A stretch of 64,000 nt of DNA from Pinus tabuliformis (taxonomy: Eukaryota > Streptophyta > Pinopsida > Pinales > Pinaceae), in NCBI GenBank assembly GCA_031772625.1, contig CM062816.1:827496556-827560555 (forward strand), written 5' to 3'. The notes below the pieces were generated by a model. It saw nothing but the letters and a program-made list of their open reading frames with translations. It did not search any database and was not told where the DNA came from. This document shows, piece by piece, positions 35,508 through 46,378 of this stretch. The position numbers and the translations under genes were made by a program. The number at the start of each line of letters is the position of its first letter. Position 1 is the stretch's first letter.

Positions 35508-36643
35508 TGTGAAAATTCGGCTAACCCTGAATCCTATTGCAGCGACCGATGTTATTTCTTCTATTTGTTAATTTAATTAAAAAAATTATTTGTTGTGTGC
35601 TATGGAAAATATCGAAGTAAATACACTGCAACCTTCACAAATAAAATATTTCGGAAGAAATAAAAACACCAGAAGAAACAGATGCACACACACAATATGA
35701 CACCATTATTTTTGGACTAAGTCCCCAAAAAAACCCAATTCGGGAAAACTGGTGCAACCACTGAGGGTTTTAATACTATGTAGTAGTGAAAATATGAGTA
35801 CAATCTATGGATGCTTAATCTAGCAATCCAAACAGAGAAATAACTAGCAATAATAACTAGTGAGAATAATTTCTCACTCCACAAGCGATCCCACACTGAC
35901 CTCAACTTCTAATTGAGTTGCTTCTTGCTCCCTCTGCATAGTCATTGCATCAGCCTACACAGCTATTGCGTCCCACAAGCTCGGAACCGCGTCTCCTCTC
36001 ACTGTCTCGTTAGTTGTTGTCTGGGAAACTAATACGCTTTGCCTCCAGACCCTCTGCTCAGCTTTTGGCTTAGAATCTCGACTTCTCCCTAGCAAAATGG
36101 AAATCACCCCAAGAGGGCTCTGCACTACCTTTGCGCTGCCTCTCTATGGAAATCACTGCCACTCTGCCATGTACTCATCGGACTAGAAAAGCTTCCTCTG
36201 ACCTCACTATCTTTGCCCCTCTCTCACTACTTCAACCTCACTGCATCACTTCTGGCGTCCCACAACTGCTACTCTAGAAATCGATTTCTCAGCAAAATTG
36301 AACTCTACAAGTGTATTCTCCAAGCCCTGTCGACTTTCTTCTTATAACCCTCTATTGAGACTTCAACGACCAAGGTTAGATCTTAAAATATGGCTAGGAT
36401 TAGCTAGAAGTCGATCTGTGTGAGTTTCTAGAACATTCACACCATAACTTAATTAATTCTAATTAATTAGTCATATTCCCTAAGTTTAAACTTAGGAAAT
36501 ATTTAAAAATGACTAATAACCTAATTAAGTCATCTTTAGGTGGAATTTCCATAAACTATTTCTTGGTTTTGGAGATCTCATGTATTCTAGCCTCTGCACA
36601 AAATTTGGTGGTAGAACACATTTGATGCTACAAAAAACTAACA
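35508..36643 (-). repeat. 5' LTR of the non-autonomous element
   Basis: It is 1136 bp. It begins TGTGAAAATTCGGC and ends AAAAAACTAACA on the plus strand. Relative to its partner it has a small insertion near 35661-35680, which accounts for most of the length difference. Confidence 0.88.
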
Positions 36644-37139
36644 CATGTGTGTTAATGTAAGCAACAATGAAGTTATTGGTGAAGGTTTCGTGGTTCTAAG
36701 GTTGAAGCTTCAACTTTTATGGTGAGTTAAGAATATTTTAGGGGTGAAATTTCACTAATTGGCTATTTTTTGGCCATTTTTCTTAAAAAAAAATTCACCC
36801 ACTTGGTTAAAAATTTGTCTATATTTTACATAGATATGACTAAATTGATATTGTTTGCCAAAAATTTACTAGTTTTAATAATAAATTACATGTTTTTTAA
36901 TTAAATATTTGCCTACATTTTATATGTATGGTTTTTCAAACTTAGAATATTACACATAGGTATAATATTTGAATCTTTAAAAAATACCTATTGGTGATCC
37001 CAACCTCTAATGTGGGGTAGCATCTGATATTTGGTTTTAGATTGTTCTTCTACGGAGTTTATTTGGGGGGTGTCACTATTTTGTTGTATCATATTTTATA
37101 AATTATAAAGTGTCTCTTTGATTTGTCAATTGTGTTGTA

Positions 37140-37780
37140 GCCATTCAACCATCCAAACTAAGGTAAGATGGTTGGTGAAAGGTAGATTGAAGGAGGGAAA
37201 AAGCAATAAAAATAGGTGCCGAGGCCCACCAAGTAAGTGATGGGTTGAGATTATAATAAAGAAAGAAAAAACAACCCACCATAACAAGCTTTCAAAAAAT
37301 ACCAAAGGACCGTTGGAGAAAATTTAGGATAGGGTTAGAGAAAATAAAGGTGTGACTCGCATTGAGTAAGATGATGAGGAAATTTTAGAATGTATTCCAA
37401 ACACTGGCTTTTCAAGGAGTACGTATCCAAATTATTGAAAATGGTGGAAATTTATTGGCACAAGAATACCTTCATAGACATGACTGAATGGAGATAGGAG
37501 GAGCTCATCAAAATGAAACGTTCAATAAACCAAACTTGTTGGAATAGTGATTAGACGACATTGATTATAATTATGAAAATATCATCCATAAATATGGTGG
37601 TTCAAGGCAAAGTGAGGTTAGGGGAGTGGAAGAACAACCTAGAAAGGCGAAGAAAGTGGAGTTGGGCAATATGGATGCAATGTAGTCTAAAACAAGTTGC
37701 CAAACCCAATTCAGGGGATGAGTTACCTCCAATATTCACCAATGTTGATTTAAAGTTTGATGATTAGCCATAATCTTTCC
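37140..37780 (+). pseudogene. Unrecognised coding-like remnant in the left arm
   Basis: Between stops, short segments have a protein-like, basic composition: LKEGKSNKNRCRGPPSK near 37185, DDEEILECIPNTGFSRSTYP near 37372, and DIDYNYENIIHKYGGSRQ with EEQPRKAKKVELGNMDA at 37558-37675. The counterpart in the right arm (reverse complement of about 60350-60980) keeps part of this, for example a similar ID-D-ENLVHK stretch. It may be the tail of a transposase of the repeated family, but I cannot name it. Stops every 20-40 codons show it is dead. Confidence 0.35.
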
Positions 37781-39060
37781 ATGTTTTTATTGTTTCATAG
37801 GTTTTTAGCTTTGTCATATATACAATCATCACATATCTAGAATAATAGTATCATAAGCTTATGTTATGTTTACCTTGCTATGGAACCTTAGCACCAACTT
37901 GATATGTCTACTCTAAACATGTTGATGCTTTGTGTTCTTGGAGGTTATGATTGTCTTTACAACCATTTTTTGAAAAATAATATAAAAGATAGCTCCAGCC
38001 TCTCTTTCTATATATAATCACATTATTAATTATATCATGATGTATTAATAATATCAAGATGCATTAATTATGTTATTAATTTCCAATATATTTATCATAA
38101 ATAAATTGATAACATTAGTAATGTATTAATTTATACATGATGAAGGTATTGTTCAAACATTGAAATATTTAATTAAAAAAAAATATTCTCTAATTTTTCT
38201 TCTTCTTATGCAAATTTCTTATAGTTGTTATGATTATTTTACATGTAATTTTGAAAAACAAAATCTACATGGTAAATAGTTATATGGATTTGTGTACTTT
38301 AGTTTCAAGTTGTATAAAACCATATGGATTTGTGTGAATCTTGTTTCTGAATTTTATTATATTTATTTGGATGCTTTAACAATGCAAAAGAATTTAGAGA
38401 AGGAAATGAAATTATTTGATCATGGTAATAGAAAATAATGCATACAAAACATTTTCTAGATATTTCTATAGAAATAACGTTTTGACAAGTTTTGATTACA
38501 TTTTTTAAAAATTTTCTGAATAAATCTAAAAATACAAAGACATCCTAATAACATCTATATATGGACTTTCAAAAATAATCTTGTTAGATTTTGCTCACAT
38601 ATTTGAGATATTTGTTTGGTTATACAACATTGAAGAAACACATTTTCAATATAATTGTTATTCAAAGCACTTATAAAATTTTATAATTTTTATATTTTAT
38701 ATAAAAAACATTTAATATTTTTGTTGGCCTATATTATAAGAGATAAAGGTTTGAATTTGGGCTCAATCTCACTTGTCTCTAAATTTTCATCCATGTGTGT
38801 TTGAATATGTACTAGCCATAAATTAAAAAAATATTAGTGCAAGGGTATTTTTATAGTTTTTTTTAATGTCATTTTTATATAGAATGTTTATAATCATATT
38901 AATGTAAGAGGACATGAGTGTTGTATTAAATGACAACCTTGTAATTGGCCAATTGAAGGTAGAGCTATATAATATGCAAAATTATGTAAAAACACATGGA
39001 AAAATATCAAGAAGGTGTGCCTTATAAAAAGATAAATCTAAGTTAGAGCTTAATAGCTTG

Positions 39061-39960
39061 ATTATGATAGAGATTTTCAAATAGAGTGAAAAATAAAGCT
39101 TTTCAAATGATAAATCCCTTGACACTGATTTGGTTTGAGATCAAATCCATCCATCAAAAGATTAAACTTTTTTTTTCTTGAGTAACATCATATCATATCC
39201 TTGAATATTTTATGACCATCCATAGACTCCTAGTAGCCAAGGATACCCTAAAATGGTAATATTTATAGACCCCATCCTCTCATAACTTTTGTCTTGGCAA
39301 TCCTTTTCCATTTAACTACTGGGAGGCCACCTCTATGCTTCTTTCCCTTGAAGAGAAAATGTAACCATTTTTTCCTTGTCTTATCTAAAATACCAATAGG
39401 GATGGAGTATAGGTTCCAATAACTTGGGTTCCATAAATTATCCAGGCCATCAATTGAAGCATTTTCTAGTGTCACAAATGTCGTTTAAGTGAAGCAATCT
39501 AATTAGTTCATTTGAAAGCCAATGTTCTCTATTGTTGTAATTTATGGATTTTCCCTAGTCTATCTTTGTTCCCACCATTGATTTTCCAAGCAAGCCACTA
39601 GCCTAGAAGCAAAAAGTGAGATTTATAGGTTTTTCAAATGATAAAATCCCTTGCCATTGATTTGGATTGAGATCTAACCCATCCATCAAAGCATAGTAGG
39701 TGAGTATTCCTTTTTTCTTTAGTAACATCATCCTTTAGTATTTTATGACAATCCATAGACTCTTGGTAGCCAATGATGGCCTAAAATGGTAATATATGTA
39801 GACCCCATCCTCTCATAGCCTTTGTCTTGGCATGCCTTTTCCATTTAACTATTGGGAGGCCACCTCTATCCTTCTTTAGTTTCGAGAGAAAATGCAACTA
39901 TTTTTTCTTGATGTAAAATACCAAGTCTTTGCCTATTGGTTATGTTGGTCTTTATGAATT
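39061..39960 (-). mobile_element. LINE C-terminal blocks, minus strand, about 1.5 units
   Basis: On the minus strand the translation contains KGKKHRGGLPVVKWKR and AKTKVMRGWGL (39263-39350), then a second, diverged unit with DRGGLPIVKWKR and RGWGL near 39800-39880. Between them lies WLAWKINGGNK followed by RLGK, like the WKIGNG..V..G.DPW segment downstream of RT in plant LINEs. The two units are arranged in tandem. The same block, on the plus strand, is amplified at 42480-45300 on the other side of the tRNA genes. No RT core is present. Confidence 0.7.
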
Positions 39961-40808
39961 CAATGAAGGTGTTGAGGTTGAGTCTATGGAGACCACCCTT
40001 TGAGACTTGGTTTTAAACTTTTTACTGTCTAAAAGACATTGTTTTTTTTGTGAGAAAAAACTTAAAAGACTTCGTTTGCACTTGACCGATATATCTAATA
40101 CACAAATGATCAATCTAATAACAAATAATATTTGTACATATTTTTTTATAAATATATAATATTTTTTTCTTTAATTTTTTTTTTTTATACATATTAGAAT
40201 TTATTTAACTTTTAAGATGGTAAGATTTTTCCATATAAATCCTTAATCAGTGAGGAGTAACCATCCTCAATAGCCAATCCATCTATCTTAATCAATTCCA
40301 ATAATGTTTGTGTGGGACTTTATGTTCTTTGTATATATACCCTGTTGTTTATCCTCTACCGATCTAAGAAGTGATTAGAGCCTGGTTTATTTGGCGATTT
40401 TTATGATAACGTGTAGGTTTCGGAGGCATATTAGATTTTGCAGCAAAGAGAAATATGGATAAACACTTGAATTAATGCTCCTCTGAACCTCCCTCCCTCA
40501 AAGGAGAGGAGGTGTGGGCCCACTGGACGCAGACACGACGGCTTTTCTAAAGTTTATGTCATTCTGGTGGCTTCAAATTAAATTTAAATTTAAATTTAAA
40601 TACAAATATAAATAAACAAAGTTATTATTATTCTTCCAAATTTGATCAACATTCCTCCATATCTGTAAGACCAACATTTTTTTCCCTCCGTCAAAAACCG
40701 GTCGCACGGATGAAAACCACGCACACTGCATAACGACGCACAAAAGCAAAAGGTAAGTCAATGGGATTGTTAAAGAAAGAAATAGTTTTAAATTATTGTC
40801 CATCCGCC
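39961..40808. other. AT-rich spacer left of the tRNA genes
   Basis: No gene. It contains a short T-rich stretch (40140-40190) and an (AAATTT)-type run at 40575-40601. The last 50 bp, with a TTTTAAATTAT stretch 16-28 bp before the tRNA, may serve as the tRNA 5' flank. Confidence 0.5.
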
Positions 40809-40880
40809 ATCAGAGTGGCGCAGCGGAAGCGTGGTGGGCCCATAACCCACAGGTCCCAGGATCGAAACCTGGCTCTGATA
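40809..40880 (+). tRNA. Initiator tRNA-Met (CAT)
   Basis: A 72-nt tRNA with acceptor stem ATCAGAG/CTCTGAT and discriminator A. The anticodon CAT is at 40841-40843, in a stem with three consecutive G-C pairs (GGG/CCC), the initiator hallmark. The T arm reads GGATCGAAACC, with the A54 and A60 typical of eukaryotic initiator tRNA. All stems pair and there is no intron. A TTTT run 27 bp downstream (40907-40910) can end Pol III transcription. Its mature 3' end is the exact complement of the copia PBS in this window. It is probably functional by structure. It starts translation in the cytosol. Confidence 0.96.
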
Positions 40881-40906
40881 AGCTTGAATCAGATGTAGCT
40901 TCTACA

Positions 40907-40910
40907 TTTT
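40907..40910 (+). terminator. Pol III T-run after tRNA-iMet
   Basis: It is the first run of four T residues downstream of the tRNA, at a normal distance for a plant Pol III terminator. Confidence 0.55.
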
Positions 40911-41020
40911 GGCCTCTTTTGTTTTCGTTCGGTGTAATTAATCACCAGTGGTAATTTCCTCTTCGGCTCTCTTTTGTTTTCGTTTCGATTTATTTGTTTG
41001 TATAATTAATCACCGTGATT

Positions 41021-41270
41021 TATTTGTGTAATTAATCACCAGTGGTAGTTTCCTCTGCAGCCGAAGATCATGGCTTCGAATCTCATCCAAATGGTGGAGC
41101 GGAACGCATGCACTATTCCTGTCATTTTTTTGCAAAACTAATAATTATTTGTGTAATTAATCACCAGTGGTAATTTCCTCTGCAGCCGAAGATCATGGCT
41201 TCGAATCTCATCCAAATGGTGGAGCGGAACGCATGCACTATTCCTGTCATTTTTTTGCAAAACTAATAAA
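41021..41270. repeat. 125-bp tandem duplication between the two tRNA genes
   Basis: Two almost identical units (41021-41145 and 41146-41270) differ at about one position in the aligned core, so the duplication is recent compared with everything else here. Each unit contains GGCTTCGAATCTC, which resembles a tRNA T arm/B box, and GTGTAATTAATCACCAGTGG. The second word also occurs once more, without the rest of the unit, near 40935. Confidence 0.9.
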
Positions 41271-41334
41271 ACCCAAATAGCTTTTTTTTCACTTATTCTT
41301 GCATTTTTGCACTTTCGCGACAGGAGCACATGAT

Positions 41335-41358
41335 CGCTAGAAGGAGGGCTTGAACCTC

Positions 41359-41391
<33 letters not shown>

Positions 41392-41408
41392 AACTGAGCT
41401 ATTCCAGC
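41335..41408 (-). tRNA. tRNA-Asn (GTT)
   Basis: A 74-nt tRNA on the minus strand with acceptor GCTGGAA/TTCTAGC (one G-T wobble) and discriminator G. The A-box region is TAGCTCAGTTGG and the anticodon GTT corresponds to plus 41372-41374. The T arm GAGGTTCAAGCCCTC keeps the invariant TTC and purine 57. No intron. On its 5' side (plus 41411-41434) the minus strand has TATAAAAAT about 20-26 bp upstream and CAA 3-5 bp upstream, the flank typical of active plant tRNA genes. It faces tRNA-iMet, so the two genes are convergent. Its 3' end matches the PBS of the giant-LTR element. Confidence 0.95.
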
Positions 41409-41434
41409 AGTTGTGTGTTATTTAAATTTTTATA
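41409..41434 (-). promoter_or_regulatory. 5' flank of tRNA-Asn with TATA-like and CAA motifs
   Basis: On the minus strand, TATAAAAAT precedes AACACACAACT and then the tRNA. Plant tRNA genes commonly have an AT-rich TATA-like element near -30 and a CAA near the start site. Both are visible here at slightly short spacing. Confidence 0.55.
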
Positions 41435-42479
41435 CTCTATTTCGTTTTTTTAATTAAGGCATAAAAACAATAAATTAAATCTAAAAAATGTATTAAAGAT
41501 TATTTCACTTAATACATTTAAAAACACAAATATTTAAAATATATATTAAATTTAGTTAAATGCAAACATTTAAAATATAATATTACATTTAATTAGTTGT
41601 TACATATTTGAATTCAAGCTAATGATAGGAAAATGTCAATGACAATGGATACATTGATAAACTTGCGATTTGCATAAACAAATCATAATTTTCATTCTAG
41701 TCCCCTATTTATTTCAATGTATTTTGTTGTCAAGTTCCTTAGTCTTCATGACCTAATAAAAGAGTATGAGGACCTCAATTCAATTTGTATGGTAAATTTT
41801 CAAAGGTGGTGTTGATCTACAAATCTATGGTAAGGGATGCAAGTCATTCTTTGCTACACTAGAAATAGTTTTTAACAACAATTTATGCTTGGAGTAGTTT
41901 TTATGATTATAACATCTCATCTTTGGGTTAGGATAGGTGTTTCATTAACCGACAAAAACCATAAAGCAACAATGTCATTATGCCTTTTAATAGAGAATGT
42001 GCACAATTCAATTTGTATGACAATGTTTCAAGGATGGTGTTGGTCTACAAGTCTTGGATAAGGGATGCAAATCATTCTTTGCGACACATATTGAAGATTC
42101 ATTGAACTGCAATTTATGCTTGGAGTAGTTTTGCGATTATAACATCTCCTCTCTATGTTAGGTTAGGTGTTCCATTACTTGAATGAAAAACCACAAAGAA
42201 ACAACACCATTGCCTTTTAATAGAGAATGAGGAAAGAGCAAGGAAGATTGATAAAAACGTTGAGACATAAATCATTAGAAGACCACCATTTCCTTCGAAA
42301 ATTTTGAGATGAAAGGGCGGAAAGAGCTATCACTCAAACTTTTCTATTATAGGTTCAACCTTTCCAAATAACACTAAAGTATTTGGGCTTTATTCTAAAA
42401 GAAAATGATTAGTATTTCTTGTGGTTCTTTCAAAAAAAAATCACTAAGTAATTCGCAAGATGGTTTTTTGTTTGGTTGC
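41435..42479. other. Unassigned spacer with a 228-bp tandem duplication
   Basis: No gene. Two diverged units start with AATTCAATTTGTATG near 41777 and 42005 (offset 228). Both contain GTGTTGRTCTACAA and TTTATGCTTGGAGTAGTTTT, and end with CCTTTTAATAGAGAATG. The remainder is AT-rich without signals. Confidence 0.6.
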
Positions 42480-45400
42480 AAATCAACCCTAGGTAAATAT
42501 TTCTAAGAGGCAATTCTCATTTATTGGCACTTAGCCTCCATCCCTATTGGTATTTTAGACCAACTCTAGAAAGGAAAGAGGGATAGAGTCGGCCTCCCAA
42601 TAGTTAAATGGAAAAGGCTTGCCAAGGAAAAAGCTATGAGATGACGGGGTCTACAAATACTACCATTTTAGGACATCCTTGGCTACCAAGAGTCTAATGA
42701 TGCTCATAAAATACTCAAGGATATGGAATGATGTTACTAAAGAAATAAGGAATACTCACCTACTAGCATTTGATGGAAGGGTTAGATCTCGATACAAATC
42801 AATGACAAGATCTTTTATCATTTGAAAAACACTAATTCTCACTTCATGCTTCTAGGATAGTGGCTTGCTTGGAAAATCAATGGTGGGAATTACAAAGTTA
42901 GACTAGGGGAAGATCCATATAGAGAACATTGGATTTCAAATGAACTAATTAGTTTGCTTCACTTCAATGATATTTGTGACACTAGAAAATGCTTCGATTG
43001 ATGGATTTGATAATTTATCGAACCCAAGTTATTGGCCTTAGCCTCCATCCTTCTTGGTATTTCAGATAAGAAAAGGAAAAAACTGTTACATTTTCTCTTC
43101 AAGGGAAAGAAGGATAGAGGTGGCCTCCCAATAGTTTAATGGAAAAGGCTATGAGAGGATGGGGTCTATAAATATTACCATTTTAGGGTATCCTTCTTTA
43201 CTAGGAGTGTATGCATGCTCATAAAATATTGAAGGATATGGAATGATGTTACTCAAGAAAAAACAATTTTGTTCCCCTAATATCATTTGATGGATGGATT
43301 GGATCTCAACCCAAATAAGTGGCAAGGGATTTTATCATTTGAAAAGCTCTATTTTTCACTTTTGGGTTCTAGCATAATGACTCACATTGAAAATCAATAG
43401 CGGGAACAAGGTTAAACTAGGGGAATACCCATAAATTACAATGATAGAGAACATCAACTTTCAAATGAACTAATTAGTTTTCTTCAGTTCAATGACATTG
43501 TGACACTAGTAAATGCTTCAATATATGGCTTTTATAATCTATGGGACCAAAATTGGATGTAGGTGGGAGAGTTTGAATTTAAAGGGACATTGGTAGAAGA
43601 AAGGGATAAGTTGGTGAATCAATGAAAAAGAATCGTACGATGATAAATTACAAATGAGAGTAGTGTATTTATACGTAAGTTACAAAAACAGTTACATTTT
43701 CTCTTCAAGGGAAAGAAGGATAGTCTATAGAGGTGGGCTCCCAATACTTTAATGGAAAAGGCTATGAGAGGATGGGGTCTGTAAATATTACCATTTTAGG
43801 GTATCCTTGTTTACTAGGAGTGTATGCATGCTCATAAAATATTGAAGGATATGGAATGATGTTACTCAAGAAAAAACATTTTTGTTCCCCTAATATCCTT
43901 TGACGGATGGATTGGATCTCAATCCAAATAAGTGGCAAGGGATTTTATCATTTGAAAAGCTCTATTTTTCACTTTTGGGTTCTAGCATAATGGCTCACTT
44001 TGAAAATCAATGGCGGGAAGAAGGTTAAACTAGGGGAATACCAATAAATTACAATGATAGAGAACATCAACTTTAAAATGAACTAATTAGTTTTCCTTAG
44101 TCCAATGACATTGTGACACTAGTAAATGCTTCAATTTATGGCTTTTATAATCTATGGGACCAAAATTGGATGTAGGTGGGAGAGTTTGAATGTAAAGGGA
44201 CATTGGTAGAAGAAAGGGATAAGTTGGTGAATCAATGAAAAAGAATCATATGATGATAAATTACAAATGAGAGTAGTGTATTTATACGTAAGTTACAAGT
44301 AATGTATATATACATAATTTGAGAGTAGTGTGTTTTCCTCAAGAGGGCTTATGAACCTACATGCACAAGTCAATGTTAGCCAAACCTAGAAATACAATAG
44401 TGATTCGAGTGTAAATTCAATCATAAACAAAATTGAATCTCGCATCACTTTGAATAAAAGAGATTATTCAAGAAGAAATAATATTCAATCTTAATCGATA
44501 AAAATATCATCATTTCAATTTCATTAAGGAGACGTAGAAGATTTGAAATATTAGTGTCTTGAGAATGAAATAACAAATAGATTATACCAACTCTACCAAA
44601 ATATTTTTTGTGGAGGATTAAAATGAAGGCTTGGATTCAAAGGTGAGAATAATTGTTCAAAAGCAAGTATTGCAACAATAGCATTATTTGGAGGTTTGTA
44701 TTTCTCCAAAGAGAAGACCTCACGTGTGAGCCAAGTACAACTTAATAGGACTAGGTAAATAACAAGATGCATTACCTTTAAAGTCATCCCAACACTTGAA
44801 TTTATTGATTGCTTACATAAGCAAGCTACTAGTAGTATCCTTGGCTACTAGGAGTCTATGGATGGCAATAAAGTATTCAAGGATATGGAATGATGTTACA
44901 AAAGAAAAAAAAAGGGTTATGCTACTATCCTTTGATGGATGGATTGGATCTCAATTCAAACTAATGGCAAGGGATTTTATCATTTCAAAAGCTCTATTTT
45001 TTACTTTTCGCTTCTAGGATAATGTCTTGCCTAGAAAATCAATGGTGGGAACAATGTTAAATTAAGGAAATACCCATAAATTGCAACGATAGAGAACATT
45101 GGCTTTCAAATGAACTAATTAGTTTGCTTCACTTCAACAAAATTGTGACACTTGCAAATGCTTCAATTTATGGCTTTGATAATTTATGGATCCAAAGTTG
45201 GATGCAAGTGAGAGAGTTTGAATTTCAAGGCATATTGGTAGAAGAAAGGGATGCATTGCTGAATCAATGAAAAATAATCACATGATGATAAATTACAAAT
45301 GAGAGTAGTGTATTTATACATAACTTAAAAGTAGTGTATTTATACATAACTTGAGAGTAGTGTGTTTTCCTCAAGATGGGTTATGAACAAGATGTAGAAG

Positions 45401-45684
45401 AATATTTGAAATATAAGTGTATTGAGAATGCAAACAACAAATAGATTATACGAGCTCTACCAAAATAGTTTTTGTGGAAGATTAAATTGAATGCTTGGAT
45501 TCAATGGTGAGAAGAATTGTTTAAAAGCAAGCATTGCAACCATACCATTTTTTGGAGGTTTGTATTTATCCAAAGAGAAGACTTCATGTGCGAACTAAGT
45601 ACAACCTAATAGGACTAGATAAATAACAAAATCCATTAACTTTAAAGTCATCCCAACGCTTGACTTATCGATCATTTACACAAG
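42480..45684 (+). mobile_element. Amplified array of LINE C-terminal blocks
   Basis: Plus-strand sequence repeats a block of about 550-610 bp four to five times. Each block encodes, with stops, a stretch like GKKDRGGLPIV-WKRL, then RGWGL, IWNDVTKEK, FDGWIGSQ, then an ENQWREQG-like or KINGGN segment and SNELISLLHFNDI. This is the LINE region just C-terminal to RT. Two consecutive blocks (43085-43690 and 43691-44296) are nearly identical, offset 606 bp. A different ~300-bp segment ending AAGCAAGCTACT also occurs twice (44520-44835 and 45390-45690). No RT palm or endonuclease is present. Confidence 0.7.
43085..44296 (+). repeat. 606-bp direct tandem duplication
   Basis: Both units begin GTTACATTTTCTCTTCAAGG (43085 and 43691) and run to GTATTTATACGTAAGTTACAA. 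They differ at few positions, so this duplication is much younger than the LINE decay it contains. Confidence 0.85.
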
Positions 45685-46180
45685 CAAGCTACTAAACTCT
45701 AACTTAGAATTACCATTTTATATATAGAATTAAGTTAGTTTTAATAACATAATTTTTCATAACATGTAGCTCTACCTTCAATTGGCCAATTACAATGTTA
45801 CCCTTTAATACAATGTTCAAGTCCTCTTACATTAACATGGCTATAAATATTATGTATAAAAATGACTATTCATTATTTTCTATAGAAATACCATTGCACT
45901 AACATTTTAATTTCTAATTTATGACTGGTACACATTCAAATAGATGGATGGAACTTTTGCGCTGGGTTTTTATACCATTGCACTAACATTTTTTCTAATT
46001 TATGACTAGTACACATTCAAATAGATGGATATAAATTTTGAGTTAGGTGAGATTGAGCGTAATCTCAAACATTTATCTCTTATAATACATACCAACAAAA
46101 CTATTAAATATTTTTTATATAAGAGATAAACATTTTAAAATGTTATAAATGATTCGAATAACAATTATATTGAAAATGCA

Positions 46181-46193
46181 TTACTTCAATGTT
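46181..46193. repeat. LINE target-site duplication, left copy
   Basis: TTACTTCAATGTT lies immediately before the T run that is the LINE poly-A tail. Its partner is at 59148. Confidence 0.88.
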
Positions 46194-46373
46194 TTTTTTT
46201 CCAAGGAAAAATCATAATTTTCATTATAAATAAGGAAAATTACATGTTGAAGATGCTGAGAAGAATAAGAGATATCTATGGTCTGGCCACAATCAGTACT
46301 GTTTTAAAAAAAATATGTCGATCCCATCGAAGGGAGACTGCTATGAATAATTACATATGAAAGTTTAGTAATA

Positions 46374-46378
46374 TTATG
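46374..46378. repeat. copia B target-site duplication, left copy
   Basis: TTATG is perfectly repeated at 52779-52783 just after the 3' LTR. Confidence 0.93.

Larger units (their letters stand above)
33149..36643 (-). mobile_element. Non-autonomous copia-primed LTR element, complete, 3.5 kb
   Basis: LTRs of 1108 and 1136 bp, about 90% alike by eye, flank a 1251-bp centre without coding capacity. On the minus strand the LTR runs from TGTTAGTTTTTTG to TTTTCACA. Next to the 5' LTR (plus 35496-35507) is TGCTATCAGAGT, an iMet-type PBS with two mismatches. AAGAGGGG just before the 3' LTR (plus 34257-34264) is a polypurine tract. The target-site duplication is CTTGT on the left (33144-33148) and CATGT on the right (36644-36648). 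The empty site in the opposite arm (61466-61470) reads CTTGT once, which confirms both boundaries. It depends on another copia element for all proteins. Confidence 0.88.
32421..39060 (+). repeat. Left arm of the large inverted repeat
   Basis: This stretch, minus the LTR element at 33149-36643, is the reverse complement of 45685-62139 minus the LINE and copia there. Matching landmarks are ATGATCATGGTTAGTGCCAA at 32421 against 62139, GGTGATCCCAACCTCTAAT at about 36990 against 61100, and CAATTGGCCAATT-type sequence at about 38950 against 45785. The outer and inner limits are where similarity stops in both arms. The arms are old, with many small differences. About 37140-37780 has coding-like remnants (see separate entry). 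The family is not recognised. Confidence 0.8.

Noticed and set aside
41138-41380. 80-codon minus-strand frame over tRNA-Asn
   Set aside because: It overlaps a well-formed tRNA and the 125-bp duplication. No protein similarity.
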